The notes: generated by a model from the sequence alone, not told the origin. 64,000 nucleotides of DNA from Bacteroidota bacterium (GCA_023422835.1 JAFAGI010000011.1:1-64000), one strand, 5' to 3'; counted from the first letter of the stretch, positions 9,307-19,329 are shown. Translations and numbers: made by a program.

Positions 9307-10617
9307 TTAGTCGTTGATAAGTTTTATTTCAGCGCCCAGCGCATTGAGCCTTTGTTCTATATTTTCATAGCCTCTTTGTATTTGTTCAATGTTTTGAATA
9401 ATGCTTTTGCCTTCAGCACTCATGGCCGCGATCAACAGCGCTACGCCCGCACGTATATCCGGGCTGCTCATTCTGATACCTTTAAGATGGTGTTCTCTTT
9501 CAAGGCCTATAACCGTTGCCCTGTGCGGGTCGCAGAGAATGATCTTGGCGCCCATGTCTATAAGTGTATCGGTGAAGAACAGCCGGCTTTCAAACATTTT
9601 CTGGTGTATGAGTACGCTGCCTCGGGCTTGTATGGCGGTTACCAGCACAATGCTCAGCAGGTCGGGTGTAAACCCGGGCCAGGGATGATCGTAAATGGTT
9701 AAAATATTGCCGTTGAGGGGAGGCTGTATCTCGTAGCATTCTTGCTCAGGTATATAAATGTCGTCATTTCTGAATTCCATTTCAATGCCCAGCCTTTTAA
9801 ATTTATCAGGTATTATGCCCAGGTTTTCAAGGCTTACATTTTTTATGGTAATATCACTCTGCGTCAGCGCAGCCATGCCTATGAAGCTGCCTATCTCAAT
9901 CATATCGGGCAGTAGTGTATGTTCTGTGCCATGCAGCCCTTCCACTCCTTCCACTTCAAGCATATTGCTGGCTATACCGGAAATTTTTGCTCCCATCCTG
10001 TTCAGCATTTTACAGAGTTGCTGTACATAGGGTTCGCAGGCTGCATTGTAGATGGTGGTATTTCCTTTAGCCAGAACTGCCGCCATCAGCACGTTTGCGG
10101 TACCGGTTACTGACGGCTCATCAAGCATGATGTAGTTGCCTTTCAAATCTTTTGTTGTAAATTCCAGGCAGAATGTATGGGTATTGTAGGTAAAATGAGC
10201 GCCTAATTTTTCAAAGCCGTCAACATGTGTATCCATGCCGCGCCTCCCGATCTTATCACCGCCGGGCTTCGCGATTACTGCTTTTTTAAATCGCGCTAGC
10301 ATAGGCCCGGCAATCATTATGCTGCCTCTGAGTGCGCCGCCTTTTTTCCTGAAATCTTCGGAATATAAGAAGTCAGTATTTACATCTTCTGCCTTAAAAC
10401 TGTAAGTATGCTTGTTAAGTTGTTTTATTTTTACGCCTAATGCTTTCAGTAAAGTTATCAGCCTGCTTACGTCCAGTATATCGGGAATGTTTTTTATCAC
10501 TACTTCTTCTTCCGTAAGCAATACAGCAGATATCACCTGTAACGCTTCATTCTTGGCGCCTTGCGGATGTATCTCGCCTTTTAATTTTCTGCTGCCTGTA
10601 ACTTCAAAAGCATTCAT
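9307..10617 (-). CDS. murA: UDP-N-acetylglucosamine 1-carboxyvinyltransferase
   Basis: The 436-residue enzyme transfers enolpyruvate from PEP to UDP-GlcNAc, the first committed step of peptidoglycan synthesis. The catalytic-site lysine is in QGAKNEA (K22), and RGSIMIAGP holds the PEP-binding arginine. In the flexible loop, PGGDKIGRR has Asp (D121) where the E. coli enzyme has Cys115, the residue alkylated by fosfomycin. Asp at this place is known in Mycobacterium, Chlamydia and Borrelia and gives an active but fosfomycin-insensitive enzyme. The start at 10617 is preferred because an in-frame TTG at 10641 overlaps a promoter box. The downstream gene is gmk. Confidence 0.96.
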   Translation of the reverse strand: MNAFEVTGSRKLKGEIHPQGAKNEALQVISAVLLTEEEVVIKNIPDILDVSRLITLLKALGVKIKQLNKHTYSFKAEDVNTDFLYSEDFRKKGGALRGSIMIAGPMLARFKKAVIAKPGGDKIGRRGMDTHVDGFEKLGAHFTYNTHTFCLEFTTKDLKGNYIMLDEPSVTGTANVLMAAVLAKGNTTIYNAACEPYVQQLCKMLNRMGAKISGIASNMLEVEGVEGLHGTEHTLLPDMIEIGSFIGMAALTQSDITIKNVSLENLGIIPDKFKRLGIEMEFRNDDIYIPEQECYEIQPPLNGNILTIYDHPWPGFTPDLLSIVLVTAIQARGSVLIHQKMFESRLFFTDTLIDMGAKIILCDPHRATVIGLEREHHLKGIRMSSPDIRAGVALLIAAMSAEGKSIIQNIEQIQRGYENIEQRLNALGAEIKLIND

Positions 10618-10638
10618 ATATAATTTTTTTCTTTCGGA

Positions 10639-10646
10639 CAAAAATA
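10639..10646 (-). promoter_or_regulatory. -7 box of murA-gmk
   Basis: On the minus strand TATTTTTG matches TAnnTTTG and ends 21 bases before the murA ATG at 10617. Confidence 0.5.
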
Positions 10647-10701
10647 ATGAAATGTCTGCTTAAAAGCTGTTTCCAAATGATGGGATGACGAACTTAAATT
10701 T

Positions 10702-10709
10702 TATCTTTG
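10702..10709 (+). promoter_or_regulatory. -7 box of yicC-gldH
   Basis: TATCTTTG matches TAnnTTTG and ends 13 bases before the yicC ATG, which suggests a very short leader. The murA and yicC promoters lie back to back. Confidence 0.55.
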
Positions 10710-10722
10710 AAAAAATTTATTT

Positions 10723-11598
10723 ATGATTTATTCGATGACGGGTTACGGCCGTGCTGAAAAAACATTCAATGATAATTCCTGCCTGGTAGAATTGCGTTCT
10801 TTAAATGGCAAGCAATTCGATCTCAGGCTCAATATCTCTCCCTTACTTAAATCTTATGAAATTGACATAAGAAACATCATTGCTGAAAAATTACAGCGAG
10901 GCAGTGTGGAATGCTCTATTGTCATCAAACAAAACGGCTGCGCCAAACCGGTTTCCCTAAATAAAGAATTGCTTAAATCCTATTATCATTCGGTAAAAGA
11001 TGTAGCTGATGAACTTAACCTGGCTGCCGACAATGTTTTGAGTGCATTATTAAAGTTGCCCGATGTTATTTCAGGCAATTCGGAGCAGGTGAGCGAAGAG
11101 GAGTGGCAGGTTGTTAAAGCTGCCTTATTGCAAGCGGCGGAGGCCGTTAACAGCCACAGGCTGAATGAAGGTGCGGCACTCGAAAAAGATATATTACAAA
11201 GAGTGGCCAATATAGAGCAACTGGAAAATTCAAATGCTGCGATAGCGCCTTCCAGGAAAGTAAAAATGAAAGAAAACCTGCTAAAATTGCTGGAGGAAAA
11301 CGTGGATGTAGAAAACTATGATGAGAACAGGCTGGAGCAGGAGCTGATCTATTACATTGAGAAATTTGACATTACAGAAGAACAGGTACGTTTAAAAAAT
11401 CATTGCGCTTATTTCCGGGAATTGTTGAAAGCTGACGAAGCGGCAAAAGGCAAAAAATTATCTTTCCTGCTCCAGGAAATCGGCAGGGAAATAAATACCA
11501 CCGGCTCTAAAGCAAATGATGTAGACATACAGAAGAATGTAGTGTTGATGAAAGATGAGCTGGAAAAGATGAAAGAGCAAATACTCAACGTGCTGTAA
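10723..11598 (+). CDS. yicC: YicC/YloC family endoribonuclease
   Basis: The 291-residue protein begins with the family signature MTGYGRAE and LRSLNGKQFDLRL. It ends with the conserved DUF1732 block (SFLLQEIGREINTTGSKAND). E. coli YicC is a ring-shaped endoribonuclease that acts on small RNAs; this role is known for the family, not shown here. The central part is a predicted helical, coiled-coil-like region. gldH starts 2 bases after its stop, so yicC leads a three-gene operon with gldH and a DMP19-family gene. Confidence 0.93.
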   Translation: MIYSMTGYGRAEKTFNDNSCLVELRSLNGKQFDLRLNISPLLKSYEIDIRNIIAEKLQRGSVECSIVIKQNGCAKPVSLNKELLKSYYHSVKDVADELNLAADNVLSALLKLPDVISGNSEQVSEEEWQVVKAALLQAAEAVNSHRLNEGAALEKDILQRVANIEQLENSNAAIAPSRKVKMKENLLKLLEENVDVENYDENRLEQELIYYIEKFDITEEQVRLKNHCAYFRELLKADEAAKGKKLSFLLQEIGREINTTGSKANDVDIQKNVVLMKDELEKMKEQILNVL

Positions 11599-11600
11599 CC

Positions 11601-12053
11601 ATGTGGAAAATTGTAATAATCATAGTATTGTTTTTGTATGCATGCAGCCCTACGCCCAATCTGTATGAGCAGACGAAAGCGTTCAGGAAAATGGAATGGC
11701 ATGCAGCCGATACCGCGCGGTTTGAATTTCAGATTGCCGATACCGCAGCATCTTACAATATATACCTGGTGCTGCGGCATCAGTACGCTTTTGCCTATAA
11801 CAACATACGCATAAACATATCAAAAGAGTCTCCGACAGACACATTAACCTCGGTAAGCTACAATTTTAAACTTGGCGAAAACTCTGGGTGGTACGGCAAA
11901 ACCTTGGAAGAAGTGGTTGAGCACCGTATACGGCTAAACGATAAGCCTGTGAGATTCCGCGCTGTACCGTATACTTATTCGCTGCATCACCGCATGCCTG
12001 AGGGTTCTTTAAAAAATATACTGCACGCGGGTTTGCGCATACAAAAAATTTAA
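11601..12053 (+). CDS. gldH: Gliding motility lipoprotein GldH
   Basis: The 150-residue protein has a short hydrophobic N-terminus with a lipobox (LYAC, lipidated Cys near residue 15). The rest matches GldH of Bacteroidota in layout: an N-terminal YEQTKAF region, the strand-rich core with SYNIYLVLRH, and the C-terminal LRIQKI strand. In Flavobacterium johnsoniae GldH is needed for gliding motility and for type IX secretion-related functions. Many non-gliding Bacteroidota also carry it, so motility cannot be concluded. It is coupled to yicC (2-base gap) and followed 3 bases later by a DMP19-family gene. Confidence 0.85.
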   Translation: MWKIVIIIVLFLYACSPTPNLYEQTKAFRKMEWHAADTARFEFQIADTAASYNIYLVLRHQYAFAYNNIRINISKESPTDTLTSVSYNFKLGENSGWYGKTLEEVVEHRIRLNDKPVRFRAVPYTYSLHHRMPEGSLKNILHAGLRIQKI

Positions 12054-12056
12054 CTT

Positions 12057-12533
12057 ATGCTGCCTGAATCTGTCAACACATATTCCCCGGTTGAGCTCAT
12101 TTCCTTGCTGGACAAAGAATACGAAAATCACGATACATTAAATATTTTTCAACATACTATACAAGCGCTGTCACTCTTGGACCGGCAGGTCAGGAACGGC
12201 GGTTACATCCAGCTTATACATAATAAGTTTGGGGAATATATTTTTGAAAATGCCTGGACAGAACCATTAGCATATATGGGCGCAGGAAAATTAGCCGGCA
12301 ATTTATCTGCTGCAAAAACACTCTATGTAAAACATGTGCAGGAGCTGGAACGGGAGATGTCTTTAAAAGAATTTTCCGGCTTATATGACAAATTCCCTGC
12401 TATTGAAGCTCTCCATCAACAATACCTTTCTATTATTGACGATGAATTGCAACACATACAAAAGTTTATAGAAAATAATTATCAATACTTTGAAGTAGGC
12501 AAAAAAAACGGTTCCGTAGAAACAGAACCGTAA
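12057..12533 (+). CDS. DMP19 (DUF4375) family protein
   Basis: The 158-residue cytoplasmic protein has the LDRQVRNGGYIQ and FGEYIFENA motifs of the DMP19/DUF4375 family, mostly helical and with no signal peptide. Neisseria DMP19 was proposed to be a DNA mimic; in Bacteroidota the role is unknown. It is the last gene of the yicC-gldH cluster. A 7-bp inverted repeat (ACGGTTC/GAACCGT) spans its last codons and the stop but lacks a T run, so it is a weak terminator at best. Confidence 0.7.
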   Translation: MLPESVNTYSPVELISLLDKEYENHDTLNIFQHTIQALSLLDRQVRNGGYIQLIHNKFGEYIFENAWTEPLAYMGAGKLAGNLSAAKTLYVKHVQELEREMSLKEFSGLYDKFPAIEALHQQYLSIIDDELQHIQKFIENNYQYFEVGKKNGSVETEP

Positions 12534-12758
12534 AGTGAATATTCTATAAAACTAAACAAAATGAAAACATTTTTTAAAGATATACTGCCGTAATTTACTT
12601 TAATAAGACTGTTTTACAATCAGCATTACCAACAAATGTATTAAAAAACTTTCAAATTACAAATATTACTTGTTGTAACACGATTATGCAAATATAAGAC
12701 ATTCTGACAAGCCAATATGTTTAATGAAAGGCCAAAAAAAATAATTTCTGTCGGCTGC

Positions 12759-12787
12759 TTTGCTTAAGGCAATAAAATTTACCTTAG
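12759..12787 (+). promoter_or_regulatory. uvrA promoter
   Basis: TTTG at 12759-12762 and TACCTTAG at 12780-12787 (one mismatch to TAnnTTTG) are 17 bases apart. The ATG at 12796 is only 8 bases past the -7 box, so the mRNA would be almost leaderless. Confidence 0.5.
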
Positions 12788-12795
12788 CAGGGTTT

Positions 12796-15597
12796 ATGAG
12801 CAAGCAAAAGGAAGTATCCACACAGGATAATATTTTTATAAAAGGTGCAAGAACCCACAATCTGAAGAATGTAGATGTAGAGTTTCCGCGCAACAAACTC
12901 ATTGTCGTTACCGGCGTTTCAGGCAGCGGGAAGTCTTCACTCACTATTGATACCCTTTTTGCAGAAGGGCAGCGCAGGTATGCGGAAAGTCTCAGCGCCT
13001 ATGCAAGGCAGTTTATGAGCCGTATGGCCAAGCCTGATATAGACTACATCAAAGGGCTTTCACCCGCTATAGCCATTGAACAGAAAGTGGCCACCCGCAC
13101 TCCCCGAAGCACCGTTGGCAGCATGACGGAGATATATGATTATATGCGCCTGCTCTATGCGCGCGCCGGAAAAACGTATTCTCCCATAAGTGGCAATGAG
13201 GTAAAGAAAGATGAAGTGAGTGATGTGGTAGATGTAATAAAAAAATTGGCAGAGAGAGATAAGGTTTATGTACTGGCCGCTTTTAAACAATACCGCAACA
13301 GGGCCATACGCGATGAATTAAATGTATTGCAGCAGAAAGGTTTTTCAAGAATTTATTTTGGCGGGAAGAAAGAGACAGCCAACATTGAAGACATGCTCGA
13401 ATGGAGCGATGAAGAACTCGGAAAGCAAATACGTGCTACTGACGGTGAAGTATACATACTGGTAGACCGTTTTGTAGTAAAACCTTTTGAAGAAGATGAC
13501 CTCCACAGGATATCAGATTCTATTAATACTGCATTCTATGAAGGAGAAGGGCAAATGCTGGTGAGTGTAAATGATGAAAAACTTTTAGCGTTCAGCAATA
13601 GGTTCGAAGCTGACGGCATACAGTTTGAAGAACCCACGCCCGATTTGTTTTCCTGGAACAACCCTTACGGTGCCTGTCCCGTTTGCGAAGGTTTCGGCCA
13701 TGTACTTGGTATAGATAAAAACTTGGTAATACCTGATAAGCGACTGAGCGTATACGAAGGTGCGGTTGCGGCGTGGAAGGGAGAGAAGATGAGCTGGTGG
13801 AAAGAGCAGTTCGTGAAAAACGCGCATAAATTTTCTTTCCCCATACATAAGCCCGTAGCGCAGCTCACTAAAGAAGAGATGGCCACCCTGTGGAATGGCA
13901 ACCAGCATGCTTACGGCATCAATGCGTTTTTTGAAGATGTACAATCACATTTGTATAAAATTCAGTACAGGGTAATGCTAAGCCGCTACCGCGGGCGTAC
14001 AGAATGCCCGGAATGCAACGGTTACAGGCTGCGCAGGGAAGCTTTATTCGTGAAAATCGGCGATAAGCACATTGCAGAGCTGAGTGATCTGCCGGTGAAG
14101 GATGTAAAGCAATGGTTCGAAAATCTTATCCTTACAGGGCATCAGTTTGAAATTGCTGAAAGAATACTGGTAGAGATAGAGCAAAGGCTGCAAACCTTAC
14201 TGGATGTGGGCTTAGGCTACCTTACACTTAACCGGCTTGCCAATTCGCTCAGCGGCGGTGAAAGCCAGCGTATACAACTCACCAGAAGCCTTGGCAGCAA
14301 CCTTACCAACTCACTGTATATCCTGGACGAGCCGTCCATTGGTTTGCATTCGAGGGATACGGAAAGGCTTATAAAAGTGCTAAAAGACCTGCGCGACCTG
14401 GACAATACAGTTATTGTGGTAGAACACGATGAGCAAATGATGCGCGATGCAGACTATATTATTGATATGGGACCGCTGGCTTCGCATCTCGGCGGAAAAG
14501 TCATAGCTGCTGGCAATTACAAAGAGTTGATAGCAAATGAAAAAAGCCTTACGGGGAAGTACCTGAAAGGCGAATTAAAAATTGCGCCTCCTAAGACGGT
14601 GCGCAAATGGCATGAGCGCATTGTAATCAAAGGTGCGCGCCAGAACAACCTGAAAAATGTGGATGTTGAAATTCCTTTAAATGTTTTGTGTGTAATCAGC
14701 GGGGTATCAGGAAGCGGTAAAACAACCCTGGTGAAGCAGGTCTTATATCCTGCGTTGATGAAAATGAAGCAGGGCACTTCGGAAAAGGTAGGCGATCACG
14801 ACAGCCTTGAAGGAGATATAGAAGAGATTTCCACGGTTGAAATGGTGGACCAGAATCCAATCGGCAAGTCATCCAGAAGTAATCCCGTTACCTATATTAA
14901 AGCCTATGATGAGATAAGAAATATTTTCTCCAAACAACATCTTTCAAAAGTCAGAGGCTTCCAGGCCAAACATTTTTCGTTTAATGTGGACGGCGGCAGA
15001 TGTGATGCGTGTAAGGGTGAGGGCGAACAGATTGTGGAAATGCAGTTCTTAGCCGACGTGCATCTGACTTGCGAAGTCTGCAATGGTAAAAAATTCAAGG
15101 AAGAGGTGCTTGATGTAGTGTACAAAGGAAAGAACATTTACGAGGTATTGGAAATGAGCGTGGACGAGTCAATCGCATTTTTCAAAGATGAAAACAATCT
15201 TGTCAAATCCCTGCAATCCCTGCATGATGTGGGTTTGGGCTATATAAAGCTTGGGCAGGCGTCAAACACACTCAGCGGAGGCGAAGCACAGCGTGTAAAA
15301 CTTGCCAGCTTTTTGGGCAAAGGAAAAACAAAAGATAAAGTGTTGTTCATTTTCGATGAGCCAACAACCGGTCTTCATTTTCATGATATAAAAAAGTTAC
15401 TGGATGCATTTTCGGCTTTGATAGAGCAAGGGCATTCGATTATTGTAATAGAACACAATATTGACGTGATTAAATCTGCCGACTGGGTAATAGAGCTTGG
15501 CCCTGAAGCCGGCGAAGGAGGAGGAGAACTTGTATTTGCAGGTGTTCCCAAAGATCTTAAAAAGTCTAAAAAAAGCAGGACTGCCAAGTTCTTGTAG
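12796..15597 (+). CDS. uvrA: Excinuclease ABC subunit A
   Basis: The 933-residue ATPase recognises DNA damage together with UvrB in nucleotide excision repair. Two ABC modules are present: the first Walker A starts at G40 ([10 protein letters not shown]) and the second at G636 ([10 protein letters not shown]), each with its own signature ([22 protein letters not shown]) and Walker B ([18 protein letters not shown]). Zinc-binding CxxC pairs occur in [24 protein letters not shown] and CEVCNGKK. The protein is full length. The ATG at 12796 is chosen because the only upstream in-frame start, a TTG at 12760, falls inside the -33 element of the promoter. Confidence 0.97.
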   Translation: MSKQKEVSTQDNIFIKGARTHNLKNVDVEFPRNKLIVVTGVSGSGKSSLTIDTLFAEGQRRYAESLSAYARQFMSRMAKPDIDYIKGLSPAIAIEQKVATRTPRSTVGSMTEIYDYMRLLYARAGKTYSPISGNEVKKDEVSDVVDVIKKLAERDKVYVLAAFKQYRNRAIRDELNVLQQKGFSRIYFGGKKETANIEDMLEWSDEELGKQIRATDGEVYILVDRFVVKPFEEDDLHRISDSINTAFYEGEGQMLVSVNDEKLLAFSNRFEADGIQFEEPTPDLFSWNNPYGACPVCEGFGHVLGIDKNLVIPDKRLSVYEGAVAAWKGEKMSWWKEQFVKNAHKFSFPIHKPVAQLTKEEMATLWNGNQHAYGINAFFEDVQSHLYKIQYRVMLSRYRGRTECPECNGYRLRREALFVKIGDKHIAELSDLPVKDVKQWFENLILTGHQFEIAERILVEIEQRLQTLLDVGLGYLTLNRLANSLSGGESQRIQLTRSLGSNLTNSLYILDEPSIGLHSRDTERLIKVLKDLRDLDNTVIVVEHDEQMMRDADYIIDMGPLASHLGGKVIAAGNYKELIANEKSLTGKYLKGELKIAPPKTVRKWHERIVIKGARQNNLKNVDVEIPLNVLCVISGVSGSGKTTLVKQVLYPALMKMKQGTSEKVGDHDSLEGDIEEISTVEMVDQNPIGKSSRSNPVTYIKAYDEIRNIFSKQHLSKVRGFQAKHFSFNVDGGRCDACKGEGEQIVEMQFLADVHLTCEVCNGKKFKEEVLDVVYKGKNIYEVLEMSVDESIAFFKDENNLVKSLQSLHDVGLGYIKLGQASNTLSGGEAQRVKLASFLGKGKTKDKVLFIFDEPTTGLHFHDIKKLLDAFSALIEQGHSIIVIEHNIDVIKSADWVIELGPEAGEGGGELVFAGVPKDLKKSKKSRTAKFL

Positions 15598-15772
15598 GAG
15601 ATTATTATATAAAACAGGCTATAAGCCATTAGGTAAAATTACTTGCTGCTGAACGTTGTTTATCCCATCAAAAGACAGGTAAAACATCCTTGCACTGGTA
15701 ACTGCTTGTAAGGATGCTTACAAAAAAGAGAAAGCATTTTCAGCGATATAATCAACAGTAATCTCCCAAAAA

Positions 15773-16726
15773 TTATTGGTGCATTTTGCCGATATTTTCC
15801 AGCATATCCTGTGTCATTTTAGGCAGATCGTATTCGTGTTTCCATCCCCAGTCGAGCCTGGCTTGTGTATCGTCTATACTGCGTGGCCAGCTATCGGCAA
15901 TGTTCTGGCGGAAATCAGGTTTGTAGCTAATTTCAAATTCGGGGATGCTTTTTTTAATTTCTGTTGCAATCTCTTCGGGCGAAAAGCTTACCGCGCCTAT
16001 GTTGTAAGATAGATGCGTTTTTACTTTCTCTGCAGGCGCTTCCATAAGCTCAACCGTGGCACGTATAGCATCCGGCATATACATCATTTCCAGGTAGGCA
16101 TCTGGCTTTAAGAAGCTTTCGTATTTTTTATTTTCTATCGCTTCATGAAAAATTTCAACCGCATAATCAGTTGTGCCTCCGCCGGGCGCAGACTTGTAGG
16201 AAATAATACCCGGGTAGCGCACGCTCCTCACATCCACACCAAAGTTTTTAAAATAATAATTACACCACAATTCTCCTGCAGATTTACTAATACCGTACAC
16301 GGTAGAAGGTTCTATAATGGTTTGTTGCGGGCATTTGTGCTTGGGAGATGTAGTCCCGAAGACCGCCATGGAAGATGGCCAGAATATTTTTTTTATTTTT
16401 TCCTCTTTGGCAATATCAAGTGAATTGAGCAACACCTGCATGTTCAGGTTCCAGGCAAGGTTCGGATGCCTTTCCCCATTAGCAGACAACATGGCCGCTA
16501 AAACGTAGATCTGCGTTATGTTGTGGCGTATTACATGCACATGCATCATTTCTTTATTCATAGCATCGAACAGTACACTCGGCCCGTCTGTAATCAGCGG
16601 GTTTACCTCCCGCAGGTCTGAAGCAATTACGTTGTTAGGGCCGTAGATATTTCGTAGTGCAAGCGTAAGCTCTACACCAATCTGGCCTGATGCGCCAATG
16701 ATCAGGATCTTCTCCTTTGTATTCAT
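15773..16726 (-). CDS. NAD-dependent L-threonine dehydrogenase, SDR/epimerase type
   Basis: The 317-residue protein is an extended short-chain dehydrogenase. It has the NAD fold GASGQIG at 11-17, the catalytic Ser region WPSSMAVFG near 116-124, and Tyr144-x3-Lys148 (YGISK). Over its length it resembles the UDP-galactose-epimerase-like threonine dehydrogenases described from Cytophaga/Flavobacterium-type bacteria, which oxidise threonine to 2-amino-3-ketobutyrate. The zinc-dependent Tdh family is unrelated. No kbl (2-amino-3-ketobutyrate CoA ligase) gene is next to it. The ATG at 16726 gives the normal length; a longer frame to 16783 adds no family sequence. A 10-bp hairpin at about 15689-15720 lies downstream. 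Confidence 0.85.
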   Translation of the reverse strand: MNTKEKILIIGASGQIGVELTLALRNIYGPNNVIASDLREVNPLITDGPSVLFDAMNKEMMHVHVIRHNITQIYVLAAMLSANGERHPNLAWNLNMQVLLNSLDIAKEEKIKKIFWPSSMAVFGTTSPKHKCPQQTIIEPSTVYGISKSAGELWCNYYFKNFGVDVRSVRYPGIISYKSAPGGGTTDYAVEIFHEAIENKKYESFLKPDAYLEMMYMPDAIRATVELMEAPAEKVKTHLSYNIGAVSFSPEEIATEIKKSIPEFEISYKPDFRQNIADSWPRSIDDTQARLDWGWKHEYDLPKMTQDMLENIGKMHQ

Positions 16727-16850
16727 AAAGAAATGTTTTTTAATTACTAAACAAAGAAAATTAATTTTGCGGTAAGTTCGCAAATTAGTTAGTATATAAA
16801 ATAAAGCAAACGTTTATTATCGCTCATATAACTATTAAATAAAAACCATT

Positions 16851-17678
16851 ATGCCTCAACCCGATCTTTACCATAAATTATTTTCATCTCAACAATACGA
16901 TAAAAACAATTTTTTTCTCATAGCCGGTCCATGTGTTGTGGAAAGTGCAGAGATGCTGGAAGAAGTGGCTTATATCGTTTCGGGCATCTGTAAAAAACTT
17001 GCCATTCCCTATATCTTCAAGGCAAGTTATAAAAAAGCAAACCGAACCAGCGCTAATTCATTCACCGGTATCGGTGATGAGAAAGCTTTGGGGTTGATAC
17101 AGGCTATTGGTAAAAAATACCATATTCCGCTAACCACAGATGTGCATACAGCCGAGGAATGTGCCGTGGCTGCACAATACGTTGATGTGCTGCAGATCCC
17201 TGCTTTCCTTTGCAGGCAGACAGATCTGTTGATTGCTGCTGCGCAAACCGGCAAAGTGGTTAATGTAAAGAAAGGGCAGTTTTTAAGCGGCGAGTCTATG
17301 AGATTTGCCGTGGAAAAACTACGCAACGAAGGTAATGAAAAGATAATGCTCACAGAAAGAGGTACAACTTTTGGCTACCACGACCTGGTGGTAGACTTCA
17401 GGAATATTCCCCTGATGAAAGCTAATGATGTACCGGTAGTGATGGACTGCACGCACAGCCTGCAACAGCCCAATCAGTCAGGCGGCGTTACCGGCGGCAA
17501 CCCGGAGATGATAGAAACCATTGCAAAGTGTGCTATTGCAGCCGGAACCGATGGGCTTTTTATTGAAACGCACCCGCAACCGGCCGTGGCCAAAAGTGAT
17601 GGAGCAAACATGCTGCAACTGGGTAAGCTGCAGGAAATGCTTGAGAAACTTGTAAAGTTACGATCTACTATAATTTAA
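16851..17678 (+). CDS. kdsA: 3-deoxy-8-phosphooctulonate synthase
   Basis: The 275-residue TIM-barrel enzyme condenses PEP with arabinose 5-phosphate to make KDO 8-phosphate for the lipopolysaccharide core. Diagnostic segments are AGPCVVES near 25, FKASYKKANRTS near 60, DVHTAEEC near 100, QIPAFLCRQTDLL near 120, and the C-terminal ETHPQPAVAKSDGANML. Length and motif order are normal. It diverges from the threonine dehydrogenase gene; no other KDO gene is adjacent. Confidence 0.96.
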   Translation: MPQPDLYHKLFSSQQYDKNNFFLIAGPCVVESAEMLEEVAYIVSGICKKLAIPYIFKASYKKANRTSANSFTGIGDEKALGLIQAIGKKYHIPLTTDVHTAEECAVAAQYVDVLQIPAFLCRQTDLLIAAAQTGKVVNVKKGQFLSGESMRFAVEKLRNEGNEKIMLTERGTTFGYHDLVVDFRNIPLMKANDVPVVMDCTHSLQQPNQSGGVTGGNPEMIETIAKCAIAAGTDGLFIETHPQPAVAKSDGANMLQLGKLQEMLEKLVKLRSTII

Positions 17679-17852
17679 TACTGGCTATAGGAAATATAAT
17701 TATTTATTTACATGCTTTTGTAAAGCAGTAAGAATCAAGAGATTAGAAGCTTGGGCTAACAAAGGCTATTAATACCCGATAAGTTGTTTATAAAAAGTGT
17801 TTTTTTTATATGTAAATTTCATACCTTCAATTGTTAAAATTAAAACACGAAC

Positions 17853-17883
17853 TTGTTTTACAAGTCTGCATGTTATAATTTAG
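17853..17883 (+). promoter_or_regulatory. Putative promoter of the HU gene
   Basis: TTG at 17853-17855 and TAATTTAG at 17876-17883 (variant of TAnnTTTG) are 20 bases apart. The TTG lies inside a perfect ACTTGT-TTT-ACAAGT palindrome (17851-17865) that could be an operator. The leader would be about 80 bases. Confidence 0.35.
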
Positions 17884-17967
17884 CGAATATAAACTATACA
17901 CTTTACACACTCTTTCCATGGAGAAAGAATAAAAACAATTACCTCAATCTAACCAAAATATATTAGC

Positions 17968-18258
17968 ATGAGAAAGTCTGATTTAGTAAATAATATTTCC
18001 GAGAAAACAGGCATCCCAAAAGTAGATGTGTTGGTGACCATAGAAAACCTGTTCAAAGAGATCAAAGAAAACCTGGCGAATGGCGAGAATGTGTATGTAA
18101 GAGGGTTTGGCAGCTTTATCACCAAAAAAAGAGCAGCCAAGATTGGCAGAAACATTAAAAGAAATGTAGCTGTGGAGATACCTGAACATTATATTCCTGC
18201 CTTTAAACCTTCAAAAGAATTTGTTGCAGACGTAAAAGAGAAGCTAAAAACTAATTAA
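17968..18258 (+). CDS. HU/IHF-family DNA-binding protein
   Basis: The 96-residue basic protein is a histone-like DNA-bending protein. It starts with two helices (MRKSDLVNNISEKTG), followed by the conserved beta-arm region GFGSFITKKRAAKIGRNIKR, in which the usual arm-tip proline is replaced within NVAVEIPEHY. The C-terminal helix FKPSKEFVADVKEKL is typical. It acts as a dimer on the nucleoid. It leads a group with a TPR protein, a tiny basic protein and RNase G, an arrangement I recall from other Bacteroidota. Confidence 0.9.
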   Translation: MRKSDLVNNISEKTGIPKVDVLVTIENLFKEIKENLANGENVYVRGFGSFITKKRAAKIGRNIKRNVAVEIPEHYIPAFKPSKEFVADVKEKLKTN

Positions 18259-18286
18259 CTTCGCAGACACCAAAATTTACTGATTA

Positions 18287-19135
18287 GTGAGAAAACAACA
18301 GGTTATTCTTTTAGCATCTGCGGCTTTATTGTTTGTTGTAATTTATTTTTTTGTAAATAAAAATCCTCCCAAACAAGCAGGGGAGGTTAAATTGGAATTG
18401 CCAGCGAGAGACAGCGCGTTAATGGCTCCTGTTGATGTACTGGCCGCAGAAAAAGAAAAATTATCATCCACACAAACTACACAACTAAAAGCTCTTGAAA
18501 GCAGGTTAAATGCACAATCTGTAGCCGAGCGCATATCGGCTTATCACAGTCTTTCGCATTATTGGAAAGATTCCCTGAAAAATCTTCCTGTAGCTGCTTA
18601 CTATTTAGGCGAGAAGGCAAAATTGGAAAATTCAGAAAAAAATCTCAACTTTGCAGCCAATTCGCTCTTAAATTACCTGATGGTAGAGCACGATCCGTCA
18701 AAACAAAGGTGGATAGTTAAGCAAACAAAAGAGCTTTTTGAAAGATCCTTGAAAATAAACCCTGCTAATGATTCCACGATTATTGGCTTAGGCGCTACCT
18801 ATATGTTTGGCAATATTTCAGATAATCCTATGGAGGGAATCATGAAAGTGAGGCAAGTGGCGGAAAGAGACTCTGCCAATACGTATGCGCAAATGATGCT
18901 TGGCCTGGGTGGTATGAAGAGCGGGCAGTTCGATAATGCTGTAAAACGTTTTGAGAAAGTGCTGCAAAAAGAGCCCGACAACCTGCTGGCTATCTTTAGC
19001 ATTGCAGAATCTTATGAGCGCCTTTCCGATAAAGCAAACGCCATAAAATGGTACACGATTGCACGCGGAAAAGTGAATCTTGAACAGGCAAAGCAGGACA
19101 TAGATACACGCATCAGGGAATTGAAAATGAAATAA
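18287..19135 (+). CDS. Membrane-anchored tetratricopeptide-repeat protein
   Basis: The 282-residue protein starts with GTG at 18287 and has one N-terminal membrane segment (residues about 6-24), so the rest faces the periplasm. The body is helical, and the second half holds at least two TPR units (for example LGGMKSGQFDNAVKRFEKVLQ and NLLAIFSIAESYERLSD). It begins 28 bases after the HU gene, so it is probably co-transcribed. TPR proteins mediate protein contacts; the partner is not evident. Confidence 0.8.
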   Translation: MRKQQVILLASAALLFVVIYFFVNKNPPKQAGEVKLELPARDSALMAPVDVLAAEKEKLSSTQTTQLKALESRLNAQSVAERISAYHSLSHYWKDSLKNLPVAAYYLGEKAKLENSEKNLNFAANSLLNYLMVEHDPSKQRWIVKQTKELFERSLKINPANDSTIIGLGATYMFGNISDNPMEGIMKVRQVAERDSANTYAQMMLGLGGMKSGQFDNAVKRFEKVLQKEPDNLLAIFSIAESYERLSDKANAIKWYTIARGKVNLEQAKQDIDTRIRELKMK

Positions 19136-19169
19136 AATATTTTTAATAAACAATAAAATAATAAGAATT

Positions 19170-19259
19170 ATGCCTTGTGGTAAAAAAAGAAAACGTCATA
19201 AAATAGCGACACACAAACGTAAGAAAAGACTTAGAAGAAATCGTCATAAAAAGAAATAA
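19170..19259 (+). CDS. AURKAIP1/COX24-type 29-residue basic protein
   Basis: The protein MPCGKKRKRHKIATHKRKKR... is 29 residues long, and more than half are Lys, Arg or His. It matches the short protein that Bacteroidota genomes carry between the HU/TPR genes and RNase G and that databases label AURKAIP1/COX24 domain. The domain is homologous to mitochondrial small-subunit protein mS38, so a role on the 30S ribosomal subunit is likely (inference). It lies 34 bases after the TPR gene and is followed by a strong terminator. It is easily missed because of its size. Confidence 0.85.
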   Translation: MPCGKKRKRHKIATHKRKKRLRRNRHKKK

Positions 19260-19279
19260 GCTTTAAGCTGTATTTCTGC

Positions 19280-19329
19280 AAATCTCTTTTTGTTGCGTGC
19301 GCAATAAAGAGAGATTTGATTTTTCTTTG
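19280..19329 (+). terminator. Terminator after the tiny basic protein gene
   Basis: A long hairpin pairs AAATCTCT.. (19280) with ..AGAGATTT (to 19317), with a GTTGCG/TGCGCAA inner part, and a T-rich tail follows. Confidence 0.75.
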
